A DNA stretch of 64,000 bases from Saussurea involucrata. Its lineage: Eukaryota; Streptophyta; Magnoliopsida; Asterales; Asteraceae. A program made the position numbers and the translations under genes. Under the pieces are notes generated by a model. The model did not search any database. It was not told the origin of the DNA and saw nothing but the letters and a program-made list of their open reading frames with translations. Position 1 is the first letter of the stretch; each line of letters begins with the position of its first letter. Shown here piece by piece: positions 1-12,480 of this stretch. The stretch covers positions 64,464,484 to 64,528,483 of the forward strand of contig CM066313.1 of the NCBI GenBank assembly GCA_033807775.1. Direction: 5' to 3'.

Positions 1-1060
1 ACCATTTATCATAATCAATACTACTTCCATGTAGTTCACATACATCCATATGTATTTAAATCACTTTCTATATGATTTCAATAATAAACCACCATGTTTA
101 CAATTCAAGAATAAGTCCATTTTGACCATTAAGCCATCAATTCATCATTAAGACGTCTATTAAGCCATCATCTCAATATCACATACCATGGATATATAAT
201 CAAAGTCAAACCCTTAGCACCAACATTTAACATAGTATACTAAGTAATAAACACAAATTATCCACATAACTTACTTGAACTCCTCTTGTTTTCCTCTTAA
301 CCATTAAGAGCATATAATTCAAGATTTCATATTAACTATACCAAAATCAAGATAAGGAATAGTATATAAGTGTAATACAATCAATTAATTACAAGTTATT
401 TACCTCAATTCTTCAATTAGTATAACCCTATCTTGAAGTCTTGAACTTAATTTCTCCAACAAGAAGATGAATAATGCAAGCCCTAATTGAAGTTTAGTTG
501 ATAAGATTCATATAACACTTACTTGAATTAGACTAGGATTAAGAGATGAAATTACCTTAGGTTAGATGAAGGAAATTCGTCTGAGAAATATGGAGCAGAA
601 GTGAAATTCGGTTTTGAGAGTTCTAATAAGAAAGGATAGATGACTAAGGGTAAAGAGGTGGGTTTAACCCCCTTTTGGCACGTCAGGAATTCGGCGCCGA
701 TCACCCGCGCCGATGCATCGGCGCCAAACCATCGGCGTCGGGTTCTGTTTGCTACACTTCTCAACTTCCACTGATTTAGCCGTAACTTCTTCGTTAGAAC
801 TCCGTTTTTGCTCCGGAAAGAACCGTTGGACTCGTATTCAAATTACCCATCCAACTAATCCATAAAATCTAATATTTAACTTTATCATCTATTTTTCATT
901 TATTTCCTTAAGGAATAAACTTACTGATTTCTATCGGGAGTTCTCAAATAATAAGTGACAATCACGGAAATTACTTAGGAAATCAATTATAATCTAAGAA
1001 GTCAAAATATAAAGAAATATTAGGACTATTTTTACTCACAAGGATTTTCCGGGTGTTACA
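1..1060 (-). repeat. E1 3' LTR (partial)
   Basis: Matches 4267-5325 almost base for base and ends in the same GGGTGTTACA. One single-base length difference (near 867) and a few substitutions separate the copies. The open frame at 552-764 is repeated at 4818-5030 only because it lies in the LTR; it resembles no known protein. Confidence 0.9.
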
Positions 1061-3620
1061 ATTCTCCCAACCTTAAAACGATTTCGTCCTCGAAATCTAT
1101 ATCCTTTACTACCCAAAGTCAACCGACTCACTGTCGACCAAAATTCAACAATTCCTAACAGGAATCTAAGTTCTATCCACACGGTCTATAAAGACAATTC
1201 TTCGATCAATTGTTTATTAACAAAGCCCCTACACATACGTTGTACTCATGTACAGATAAACGTTCCAACCATAGAGAAACTCCCAACCATACGACTTCAG
1301 TCATCTCCCAACCTTAAAATGTTCTATACATCTTGATTTCAGTTTCTAACTCTAAATCAATTTAAGGCTCAATTAATACTGAGACCAACCGAATCTCTAA
1401 TTTCAATTGCCCCTATCGTTAACAGCCATTCTCATTCAAAGAGCTCTAATAGACTCCAAAATCCATCTCAATAATTAATCATCAAACGGACAGGTTCACT
1501 AATCATACACAAAGGTTAGTTCACTAAAACCACTCATCACAAATGAGTATCTTAAGGTTACTACTACCATCACCATCATTCTTTTTAAAATCAGCTACAA
1601 TTTCCCGATTACACTAAAGGTGTTCGGCCTTAAACCCAAAAGTTGACACCTAATTATCACGAACCTTTGCACTTTAACCAAACCCACACATGGGTTCCAT
1701 TCACAAATAAAAATCTTAGAAGGAACAAGGATTCATCTTTCATATTTCCTGAACCTTACTTCTTTCCTCATTAACCGCTCCCCAACTTAGATTTGTAAGC
1801 CTCTTTAAAGTAACCGTTTATCATTAAACCTTTATCCGACTATTGCCTAGTCTTCCATACCGTCATCATCCACATCTCAATTTCCATATCTCAAAATAAC
1901 ATTAACGTATGCTGCTTGAAAATCCATACTCACTTTAAATTGGGCATACTCACCACTTTTGAATACTTCTATATCTACGGCACCCATCACTACATCTATG
2001 ACCCACACGTTTCTTCAGTAAAAAGTACTACCACTTCCTCACATCAATATCGTACTATGCGACCACATTGCAACCAAGCACTAAAATATTTTATATCAAA
2101 GGTGATAATTCCGTTGAACCTATAGTATAACTACATTCTTAGGTCCGACCTTTCTATCATTACTTCCAACGTTAGCATGAAGTACTACCCTCCAATCATT
2201 ATTTGTCTCTTTTCCCCAACTTTTCCACATACCGATAACACTTTCCCATCTTTATTTAACTTCCTATGATTCAAAATCATAAACTTATTTAGCGACTCAC
2301 ACAACCAAAATCACTTTGGATAAACTCATACTACCGCTCGACATTCTATCCCAATAATAGCCAAATCACTACACCATCTTACAACCACATATTCCAACAG
2401 CTTTATTGACAACTAGCACTATTCATCTGGAATCCCCGAAAAGACTTTCATCTAATGTTCCCTCTTTATCACTTATTATTACTTCTTTGTGACTCCAAAC
2501 CATTATATATACAGTGCACACTACATCACAATTCGACATAGTCCATACCCTTACTATGTTCGTGCCTATTTCTTCATTATATATAAACCATCTACATCAT
2601 AAGTAGAATGTTCATCTACAACAATAGTCTTTCACTATCCTAACACCCCTCCACAAGGTGATCCTTCAACTTTTAATCTTCCGATTCTAACTTGACATTC
2701 ATACATGATCTCAAAAGAAGAAATTAATGTATTCACATTTCGTAAACTTTAATTATAATACAATTCATGTAATTCCAACCCTCAAGCCTATGCCAAGTTA
2801 ATTAAACCGACGAATACCCTTAAGACTCAACCGAATCTAAAACCAAGCCATCCGCTCAAAGGGTCTATTGATCATTTATCAATTATCAACTCATGAAATT
2901 TAAAATACATCTAATCCCACATCATGCATAAAACTCTACTTGCAATTGAAGGCTATTTGCTCAAACAAGGTCTATCGTTTAACTCACGCAACTTATCATT
3001 GACGCCCTATTTTCAACCAGTGGTTACCCTCTCAACATTCTAACACTTGTTATACATGCCTTCCAAGGCTCACTTACTCAACCATTTCATACTATTCCCA
3101 TCTTAATCAAACATCTTACATTCTATTTCCACACATTTTAATCCACTTATTTAAAGTTGTCTCCGCGGACTTTCATGAGCCCCGCCAGTTCCAGGTTGTC
3201 CTTCCTATCCTCAATCATTTACCGATCTATCCTCTAAAGAATTAAAAGACCTTGGTGGCGTTTTTACCATCATTATGCTATAAAACAAAAAAATAACCCT
3301 GAGAAATGGTTATATGAATATAGACACACGAAACGTACCTTACCGATCATTAGTCACCAGAACAATTTAGAAACAAGTATGCTTATGTAACAATATATTC
3401 ATAACAACAGTAGCTAATTGCGATTATGAATGTATCATACATAAGAATCCTCATTACCGTCGTTACCGTACTAATTTCACGTATTTCTGTCGACCCTAAG
3501 GCCATCACGTCTTAATACTTCTACCCACTCTCACGATTCATAACTTAATTCATCTCAGCTTAAGTCTAAGTATTTCCTCATCATACTTAGTTCACTTAAA
3601 CTAAAGCTCTGATACCAACT
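1061..3620 (-). other. E1 internal region, non-coding
   Basis: Read on the minus strand, its 3' end carries a CGAGGACGAA-type stretch followed by a purine-rich tract (1061-1080) against the 3' LTR, as in Tekay-type elements. A block at 2931-3110 clearly matches blocks in E2 (about 9590-9770) and E3 (about 24120-24300). The remainder is AT-rich and closed in all frames. I see no gag, protease, RT or integrase motif. Confidence 0.7.
3606..3617 (-). other. E1 primer-binding site, initiator tRNA-Met type
   Basis: The minus strand reads TGGTATCAGAGC three bases from the right LTR. This is the usual plant LTR-retrotransposon primer site complementary to the 3' end of initiator tRNA-Met. It fixes 3621-5325 as the 5' LTR. 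Confidence 0.92.
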
Positions 3621-5325
3621 TGTAACACCCCAAAACAGGGTTTAACAAAAACTTCCATAAAACGGAAGAGTGGTACTCATTACTAAAGTAAAAGTATACA
3701 TAAATCATTACATAACCATTAATACGAAGATTTAGTTAATTACGACTAGTAATGGACCACTAGCTTATCAGATAACAAAAGGTGTCGGAAAGTTCTATCA
3801 TAATCTTCAAATCTTTAACTCTCCAACCATAATCCCATGCTCACAACCCCAGTCTAAACTTCTTGTATCCGGGACCACTAATATCTGTAACATATAAAAC
3901 ACATAACAAGTGTTAGGCTTTTAAAGCCTAAGTGAGGTTTACACATAGCACATAGAGCATAATCATAGCATGTAGGAATAACAATTCGATACATTCACAA
4001 ATTGGATTACATGGAGAAGGCCCATATCGCTACCCAGTTACATCATAATTGAAGATATACCTTGATCGATACCCCACGGTATTGTCACAAGGCATAACAC
4101 AACGGAAAACCCCACGGTATCCGAAGGTATGAATCAATTACACTTACCCTACGGTGTGCAAGAATATATCCTCCAATGCCTACTAGGTGCTCCTCCAATT
4201 ATGTGAATACCAAATATGTTAATCCAAATAATATTCAAAGCATATTAAACACTTAACAATGGTCCAACCATTTATCATAATCAATACTACTTCCATGTAG
4301 TTCACATACATCCATATGTATTTAAATCACTTTCTATATGATTTCAATAATAAACCACCATGTTTACAATTCAAGAATAAGTCCATTTTGACCATTAAGC
4401 CATCAATTCATCATTAAGACGTCTATTAAGCCATCATCTCAATATCACATACCATGGATATATAATCAAAGTCAAACCCTTAGCACCAACATTTAACATA
4501 GTATACTAAGTAATAAACACAAATTATCCACATAACTTACTTGAACTCCTCTTGTTTTCCTCTTAACCATTAAGAGCATATAATTCAAGATTTCATATTA
4601 ACTATACCAAAATCAAGATAAGGAATAGTATATAAGTGTAATACAATCAATTAATTACAAGTTACTCACCTCAATTCTTCAATTAGTATAACCCTATCTT
4701 GAAGTCTTGAACTTAATTTCTCCAACAAGAAGATGAATAATGCAAGCCCTAATTGAAGTTTAGTTGATAAGATTCATATAACACTTACTTGAATTAGACT
4801 AGGATTAAGAGATGAAATTACCTTAGGTTAGATGAAGGAAATTCGTCTGAGAAATATGGAGCAGAAGTGAAATTCGGTTTTGAGAGTTCTAATAAGAAAG
4901 GATATATGACTAAGGGTAAAGAGGTGGGTTTAACCCCCTTTTGGCACGTCAGGAATTCGGCGCCGATCACCCGCGCCGATGCATCGGCGCCAAACCATCG
5001 GCATCGGGTTCTGTTTGCTACACTTCTCAACTTCCACTGATTTAGCCGTAACTTCTTCGTTAGAACTCCGTTTTTGCTCCGGAAAGAACCGTTGGACTCG
5101 TATTCAAATTACCCATCCAACTAATCCATAAATCTAATATTTAACTTTATCATCTATTTTTCGTTTATTTCCTTAAGGAATAAACTTACTGATTTCTATC
5201 GGGAGTTCTCAAATAATAAGTGACAATCACGGAAATTACTTAGGAAATCAATTATAATCTAAGAAGTCAAAATATAAAGAAATATTAGGACTATTTTTAC
5301 TCACAAGGATTTTCCGGGTGTTACA
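3621..5325 (-). repeat. E1 5' LTR
   Basis: Complete 1705-bp LTR with TG...CA ends (TGTAACACCC ... GGGTGTTACA). It should contain the element's promoter and polyadenylation signal, but I could not place a TATA box with confidence. The flanking base after 5325 belongs to the copia remnant. Confidence 0.92.
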
Positions 5326-6647
5326 ATATGCAATAATTATCAAATCCTTATGATATATATTCTCCAGCATTCCAAGTCATGTACACTTGATGAGATAATC
5401 AGGGTGGTGAGCCTGTAATCGTATAGCTAGTGCTAGGAGTGCAGCATTGCATGTGGACAATAATACGACATGCGTCAATCGTGTCAAAACCAGAACCATA
5501 AAGTACTTTAATGGCCCGCATTCTGGATGTTTATGTCCATAAATATCACCTTGTATCTGTTGTAAGAATGGAATATTTTGGTATTATGTCCTTAGCTTTA
5601 GAATGGTCGCATTCCTATATTGGATAAGAATCACGGTATACCGAATTTCTAGGTATTCGAGACGGTATATGACAATGGTGGTGTTGCTTCTTGTACTGCA
5701 GAAGTCAATAGTTGCAAATTGGTTAATCGCATCATTATATCTTTCAATGGAAAGAGAATGTGTCTATGTGCGTTCTTCATCACACAGATCATTATGTCAT
5801 GACCATGGTGTCTCACGTGGTCATGTCAAAACATATATGTGTCATTGTCCCAATTTTCTTTTTGGTGACAAAATATGATTTAATGACCTAGATAATCCAT
5901 TAATTTGACACATAAATTTCTCTAATATATGTTCCTTTCATATCATTAGACTTGATATACCCATTTCCATTCTTATAAAATAATTTTCAATTGATACGAA
6001 TATCTTAACAAGGTTTCTATTAATATGTGTTTTAGTAACTATTAATCTTGTATTAACAAGAACACGACAGTTCATCGTCTACGTATTATTTGGGGGGGGG
6101 GGGATAAATATTAGCTTTTATCTTAGGATTAAAGGTCCTAAAAAAATTCTCCTCGATACATTCCTACACGGAACGGAGAATATTGGGAGTTTTGTATTTG
6201 TTTTGATGTATTTATTTACATCTATAATGGTTATAAATCCAGGTGTATATATACGCAGATGCAATTATTTGATAGTTAAAGTATATTCAAATAAACTTAT
6301 ACTCAAATAATCTTAGATATGACATAGTTCATTTTTCTATTTGTTCCCCTTTTTTTTAAAACGGTTCATTGATTATCCCTTATCAACTAGGCAGTAGTCG
6401 TATCTCTGCTACAAGGAATGGAAAATGCTCCCCAACTATTGTCATGCCCTTGACACTTTCCACTGTTTTGTCAACGTGGTACATAGATGTCATGTGTGAG
6501 AATTGTTTTTATTTAACTTACTATCATTTGGAGTTGTTTCCACCTGTAACATTTCATTATTGACCTCGGGAATTTTCTTTTTCTCAACATGTCTGTGTCA
6601 TTGTTATTCGAAAGAACCATGTTATATCTCTCAACCACTTGCAGTAA
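5326..6647 (-). pseudogene. Ty1/copia gag-pol remnant: gag C-terminus to integrase
   Basis: Degenerate coding on the minus strand, read right to left. A gag C-terminal stretch lies just left of 6648. Poorly preserved protease-side sequence follows to about 5900. The GAG-pre-integrase domain is near 5720-5850, with a readable tryptophan-histidine-aspartate motif. The start of the integrase core is at 5326-5560, where DIYGHKHPECGPLKYFMVL corresponds to the copia motif GDICGP-x-CGPFRYFMVLID. Several frameshifts and stops break it, so it cannot be functional. E1 abuts it at 5325 and E2 interrupts the gag part at 6648. The open frame at 5603-5878 on the other strand is antisense to it. The integrase identification is strong; the rest of the domain order is inferred from copia organisation. 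Confidence 0.75.
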
Positions 6648-7578
6648 TGTAACATCCCAAAAATACCAAAGAACAAACATAGCATTTAAACATAAATATA
6701 CAAACTGGATCCTAAGTCCTCGTTACATCATTCATAAACTAAGGTTGGCGGAAACAACCTATACACAACTGAGAACAACTATTACTGCAATGGCACCGGC
6801 ACTGTCTCTAACTGCATCAGTGCTCTATCATGCGCTTGCTCACTTACCTGAGCCTCCTACTAAAATGCTTACCTGAAAAGGGTTTAGTTTTGAAAAGCGA
6901 GGGTTAGACCATGAGGTCTAGTGAGTTCCCTCCATAAACAACGTACAACAAAAGTATAGAATCATTTTCATGAAATAGTTCACATTCTTCACATAAACAT
7001 CATTCATGGTACCTCACGGTGTTAAGGATCACATCGTTAACTGCGATCGGGGCCCAAGCAGACTCCCCTCTCGCCTCATATAGGGGCCCAAGCAGACTCC
7101 CCTATATACATCCATGTAGGAAGGAAACGAATTCCCTCCTACAAGCTCATCACATTCCGAGTAGGAAGGAAATGAATTCCCTCCCACAAGCTTATCATAA
7201 CAATCCAAGGGATCATCGGATCCCGAGGACTACAGATCCCACTGTGCAGACCGACTCCACATAACATACACATAGTTCATCATCATCACAAAACATGAAA
7301 TCCGTATAACACTTTACGATCCATTTCATCTTGATGAACATCCTTTTCAGTAGAACATACTTTTCATGGGAAAACATTCGTAAAAGCTTGTAAATAAATC
7401 ATGCTCATAAACATACCCTGATCAGTAAAATATCAAGCTTTCATTTACGTAAAAGTCATGTAAAATAGCAGGGCATAATCATTTAATCACTTCTCTTGGA
7501 AAACACGTAAGAGCACGTATTTTAGTTAGAAAAACTCACCTGATACGTTTGCTTGCTTTTCCCTACTCTGCTCTTTAC
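6648..7578 (-). repeat. E2 3' LTR, truncated
   Basis: Begins TGTAACATCC and follows the right LTR closely. Both carry the conserved hairpin (6905-6920) and the duplicated GGGGCCCAAGCAGACTCCCCT block (7049-7105 region). Near 7460-7530 it holds about 60 bp absent from the right copy, around an AAAACACGTAAGAGCACG segment. After about 7578 the right copy continues into a TCCGGA array, whereas this copy passes into interior sequence also seen in E3 (from about 22010). Confidence 0.85.
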
Positions 7579-10457
7579 TTCCAACAACACTGCGCCTATC
7601 GGCATTACTGTCAAGTTTACTACTTCCGATTTACTTACTTATTCCAACATACTGTCTTCACCCCTCCACGTTAGCGTGGAGCACTGCCTACCAACAATAC
7701 TCGCCCCTCTCTTCCGACAATTCTCAAGCTGCAAATGCTGTCTCATTACTATACATAACCAAACGGTTGCTCTAAAATTCTAACGTAAGGCTTTCGACAA
7801 AATCACCTCAAACTGACACCAGAGTTCGACGTCACTATACATTCTTTAAACTCCAACTTTTACTTTCTCAGACGATTCGTTCACACATAAGCAACAGCTC
7901 ACATTCTTTAAGGATTTCACATCTATTCCACCACATTTTTGACTAATACATCCATCATCTTCTTTAAACTTCCAATGATCTCAAAATATGCTTACTTAGC
8001 GACTCTTACAACTAAAAACACTTGGTTTCTACTTTGGGTAACTACCCACCACCACTCCGTGATGCTATCCCGAACATAATCATATCACTACGTCAACTTA
8101 CACCCTACGTGCTCCAACAACCTGGTTAACACTCGAACACCTCATCCGAAACCCCCAAAAGGCTTCTATCTGGCGCTTCCTCTTTCTCTAACATCACATC
8201 ACTACGACGCTAGGTGGCACATTTAACTTGGCAATTATTTCCACTACATTGTCTCTCCCCAGCTCTAGTTGAACCACAACACTCGAGTTTCTCATTAATT
8301 CTAGCATACTCGTTTCTTGCTAGCTCTTTGCAATACCAAACCATTCCTCACAGATCGACATAGTCTATACCCTCACTTCGTTTGTGCTAAATACTTCATT
8401 CTTTACGAACCATCCATCTCGTAGGTAAAACGCTTATCTAGAACAGCAGTCTTTCACTATCTTAACACCCCTACAAAGTGGTCCTTCAACTTTCAACCTT
8501 CTGATTCAAGTCTTCGGTCTCATACACCTTACACAACTGCCGACTTTAACGTCAATAGTTGACCTGTTGATACTTCCTTAACCTATTCTTCAACAAGGGT
8601 CCCTTACTGAACCTAATCCTTCCAACATATCATAATCAAATTCACATCTCGCCGTCCTCATTTCAAACTCACTCGTGAAGCGTCAAAATTACGAGAACAC
8701 TTTAAAACTCTTATTCGGCATCGAGGAAATTTCATCCCTACTTCACCACACTACTCATAACGAGTTGCTAATACCAACACCTTGATGACTTCTAGTCCTT
8801 CCCCTGAACACAACCGACCCTCGGCAACTGTATTTCCAGTCACCGCACGAGGGTTCAGACCCTCATACAACCGACATTAAAGTCCACTTCCGACTCTTCC
8901 ACTGCTCCCCTCTCCTCTAGAACGCAATCACCAAAGCTACAAACATTCTCCCCTGATTTGTCCAACACCTCTCCACTGTAGGAGTTCTTCCTCAGCTTAA
9001 AATGTAATACTCTACGACTTATTGAGTTAATAGCCTTCATGCCTGACAACGCGATAAATGAATCATTACACACTTTTGACCATTTTAAAGAAACAACACT
9101 TGAAAACCACTTGGGCACACTCGACCCCAACATTCTCGTAACTTCAATGCCCTGCCCAACGATCTCGAGAATCGTTTGCATGCAACTTTCCGTAAAACTT
9201 AATCTTACTCAACCAAAAATATGTTATTACGACATAAATAAATATTGGGTGAAAATCTTTTCATACGACAAAATTTTGAAAGGAATTACCGACACGAAGT
9301 AAACCAGTCGATTCTCACACTCATTTATATAACTTCAACATGTCAATACTCGTTTTGGTTATAAAAGTTTTGCATTCAAATGTTTCCTTGACTCTTTGCA
9401 ACAATTTAACTTACCATGAAAAGAGTGAAATATTTTGCAAATCGTAAACCTCAAGACTTAATTGTGCGATGTAAATGGATTAGCATTTTTCTTTAAACAT
9501 ACACTTGCACACGCCGACTCATATCCGATCAAATTTGATATTTACACATGTACTTTACTTATGAAAATCACGTATACACATACGGACTCAATGCATGAAA
9601 CTCTACTTGCAATTGAAGGCTACTCACTCAAACAAGGTCAATCGCTTTACTATGCAACTTATCATTGACACTCTACTTTCGATCAGAGATCGCCTGCTCT
9701 GCCTTGCAACAACTTGCTATACATACAACCAATGGTCCACTTACTCAACCATTTCATACTATTTTCGTCTTGACCAAATCATCTCATATTATACTTCTAC
9801 ACGCTTTCAGTACTCTACAGAAATCTCTCTTCAATGATCTTGTCACTAAACAACTCGATTAAAGAGTCAGGGTTCTAATCCTCAGCTCGCTCTTGAATTG
9901 ACACTTCCAAGATCTCGGCACTGCCCTTCCTTACCAACTGAACTGATCTATCCCATGATTTCTAAAACTGGGATTTTCCATAAACAGGAGTCTTACTCAA
10001 AAAAAATCTATCATTCATCTTCTTCGAATCCACGAAGATCTACCTCTAGGCGACTCATAACTTTCTATACAACATTTCTGCTCTACGATGTATACATACA
10101 TCACATCATAAATGATCTCTCATGATACTTCCCAACAAGGGTCTCAGTCTACCCCCCAGGGATCTTGCTGATACTCTAGATTACTGGAATCCGACGTATA
10201 AACTAGCATAAGACTGCAACTTCGGAATAATAAGGCAGATCAAGCACGTACATGTACCTGTAAGTTTGTAATTACACTAGCCAGGTGGAATTTCAAACTT
10301 ACCTTACATGACAGTCCTCAGTACCCTATTAGTCCTATCTCTATAATAGTGTCCTCCTAACGCATTTCCTGATTCTCAGTTGTGATTTCTACTCCCAAGT
10401 TTAAGTTTAGGCCCTTCCGGTCACCTAAATCCCTTAAACTATGGCTCTGATACCAAT
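7579..10457 (-). other. E2 internal region, decayed and mostly non-coding
   Basis: Most of it is collinear with E3 22010-24963, and parts match E1. The section nearest the primer site (about 10130-10457) matches the leader and first gag codons of the autonomous E4 copies, including the run before the primer site (GTCACCTAAATC...ATGGCTCTGATACCA). The longest minus frame is 8855-9181 (108 codons). It resembles no gag or pol domain and the same frame is closed by stops in E3, so I do not call it a gene. The region looks like a deleted, rearranged gypsy interior. Confidence 0.65.
10444..10455 (-). other. E2 primer-binding site, initiator tRNA-Met type
   Basis: The minus strand reads TGGTATCAGAGC two bases from the LTR that starts at 10458. 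Confidence 0.92.
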
Positions 10458-12172
10458 TGTAACATCCCAAAAATACCAAAGAATAAACATAGCATTTAAA
10501 CATAAAATTTACAAATTGGATCCTAAGATCTCGTTACATCATTCATAAACTAAGGTTGGCGGAAACAACCTATACACAACTGAGAACAACTATTACTACA
10601 ATGGCATCGGCACTGTCTCTAACTGCATCAGTGCTCTATCATGCGCTTGCTCACTTACCTGAGCCTCCTACTAAAATGCTTACCTGAAAAGGGTTTAGTT
10701 TTGAAAAGCGAGGGTTAGACCATGAGGTCTAGTGAGTTCCCTCCATAAACAACGTACAACAAAAGTATAGAATCATTTTCATGAAACATTTCACATTCTT
10801 CACATAAACATCATTCATGGTACCGCACGGTGTTAAGGATCACATCGTTAACTGCGATCGGGGCCCAAGCAGACTCCCCTCTCGCCTCATATAGGGGCCC
10901 AAGCAGACTCCCCTATATCCATCCATGTAGGAAGGAAACGAATTCCCTCCTACAAGCTCATCACATTCCGAGTAGGAAGGAAATGAATTCCCTCCCACAA
11001 GCTTATCATAACAATCCAAGGGATCATCGGATCCCGAGGACTACAGATCCCACTGTGTAGACTGACTCCACATAACATACACATAGTTCATCATCATCAC
11101 AAAACATGAAATCCATATAACACTTTACGATCCATTTCATCTTGCTGAACATCCTTTTTAGTAGAACATACTTTTCATGGGAAAACATTCGTAAAAGCTT
11201 GTAAATAAATCATGCTCATAAACATACCCTGATCAGTAAAATATCAAGCTTTCATTTACGTAAAAGTCATGTATTTTAGTTAGAAAAACTCACCTGATAC
11301 GTTTGCTTGCTTTTCCCTACTCTGCTCTTTACTTCCAATTGTCTACCCGAACGAAGGATATAATTAAAATCTGACTAGAACTATCCGGACACTTCTCACT
11401 TGCCACCCTACTTTTCCGGACAGGTTACCGGGTAACCCCACTTTTCCGGATACCGATTAGTACCCGGACAGCAACCCTTATCCGGACGACACAGATTTTC
11501 CGGACGACTAAACTTATCCGGACGGCACAATCTTTCCGGACGACTAAACTTATCCGGACACCTTCTACAACACGACCAAGAATTTTCCCGGACACTCACC
11601 CGGACACCTTCATACTTGAAGGTTTCCAGACGACCGCTGGGTGAACTTAATGGTTCGAATTCTTCCTAACCACTTCAAAACAGTGGGATAATGCAACAAT
11701 TCACTTACTTAAACATCTTTAAGCAATTCCCATAAACTTTACTGAATAAACTCGATTTAAAGGGGTGTTTAAATCTCCTTTAAGGGTCTTATAATGACTT
11801 TATAAAAAAACTCTTAAACCATCCAATACTCATCCAACAGATCTTAAATGGGTTAAGGATTAGAGATTACCTGCTAGATTACTTGAAATGAATGAATTCC
11901 AATACCATTCCTTCTTCCGATTTCAAAGCTTGATGATTCTCCTTTTCAAATGCTCAAAACACTCCAAAACCCCTTTTCCTCCTTTCTCTCTATTCTTTCT
12001 TGCTTCAGCCGCCATCAACAATCAACAATCAGGAAAAATGAAATGTTTCCCTAGGGTTTTGTGCCCATTTATACTCTATATCTCATTTACTAGCTAGCCC
12101 CTCAACTTCTATTTTTATTTAAATTCCACCACAAGACTTTGGAACTCTTACAAACTGGTCTCGGTTATTACA
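10458..12172 (-). repeat. E2 5' LTR
   Basis: Complete 1715-bp LTR, TGTAACATCC to TTATTACA. It contains the conserved LTR hairpin (10716-10731), a CCGG-rich array (about 11395-11630) and, towards the right end, sequence similar in layout to the E3 and E4 LTRs (a stretch giving CCCTAGGGTTTTGTGCCC). Confidence 0.9.
11395..11630. repeat. TCCGGA-rich array in E2 5' LTR
   Basis: About a dozen TCCGGA or CCGGAC units recur every 15-30 bases, with partial higher-order repetition of a unit ending CTTATCCGGAC. The matching part of the left LTR is deleted. Frames across it give only cysteine-proline-aspartate-rich peptides, an artefact of the repeat. Confidence 0.75.
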
Positions 12173-12480
12173 AGTAGGTTGATGAATTTGTCTAAAATTA
12201 TATTCCGGTTTATATTGGTTCATTAATATTTACTAATATATGAAAAGGTGGAATAATGTTATGAATCATGTCGTCTTTTGTGAGTTCCTTGCCACGAAGA
12301 TTAATATGACTTTTGAGACACAACATTTCTTTGTTGGAATCAGTTAGCTTTTTGTAGTAAGTGGGTTTTATTCCACTATAAGATTAGTTCGGGAAGTACT
12401 TGTTCATGAATATTCTCGATTCTCTGTTTTAGGCCCGTATTTCTTTAGGGTTGCTAGTAGAAGGTTGTCTCTATGAAGGC
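12173..12480 (-). pseudogene. Ty1/copia gag remnant (N-terminal side)
   Basis: This is the other half of the copia remnant split by E2. On the minus strand, a degenerate stretch near 12240-12340 fits the copia gag motif of the type LKLCGE-x-T-x-EDM-x-T-x-FH, in the order expected upstream of the gag end at 6647. Frameshifts and stops are frequent. The left boundary comes from the TSD; the right boundary is only where recognisable similarity fades. Confidence 0.5.

Larger units (their letters stand above)
1..5325 (-). mobile_element. E1: non-coding Ty3/gypsy-type LTR retrotransposon (partial)
   Basis: Two direct copies of one sequence flank a 2.56-kb interior. The right copy is complete (3621-5325, begins TGTAACACCC, ends GGGTGTTACA). 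The left copy (1-1060) is cut by the window edge. The primer site lies beside the right copy, so the element reads on the minus strand. The interior has no open frame over 70 codons and no recognisable gag or pol. Where the LTRs overlap (1-1060 against 4267-5325) I saw only about half a dozen differences, so the insertion looks fairly recent. The TSD cannot be tested because the left end is outside the window. Its right end sits directly in a copia integrase remnant. Probably a non-autonomous, Tekay-related element. Confidence 0.88.
6648..12172 (-). mobile_element. E2: decayed Ty3/gypsy-type element with truncated 3' LTR
   Basis: Direct copies at 6648-~7578 and 10458-12172 flank a 2.9-kb interior, with a tRNA-Met primer site beside the right copy. 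The flanks are AGTAA (6643-6647) and AGTAG (12173-12177), a 5-bp TSD with one mismatch. Removing the element and one duplicate rejoins the copia gag reading frame, which supports both ends. The left LTR stops abruptly at ...CTTCCAA and passes straight into interior sequence, so the U3 part of the 3' LTR, the purine tract and adjoining interior are deleted. No intact coding region remains. Confidence 0.85.

Noticed and set aside
552..764. Identical small minus frame at 552-764 and 4818-5030
   Set aside because: It is the same LTR sequence seen twice; conservation reflects the recent LTR duplication, not selection.
5603..5878. 91-codon plus-strand frame
   Set aside because: Antisense to the copia pre-integrase/integrase remnant on the minus strand.
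11395..11630. Possible CRISPR-like or satellite array
   Set aside because: Short irregular TCCGGA units without constant repeats or spacers, inside an LTR of a plant retroelement.
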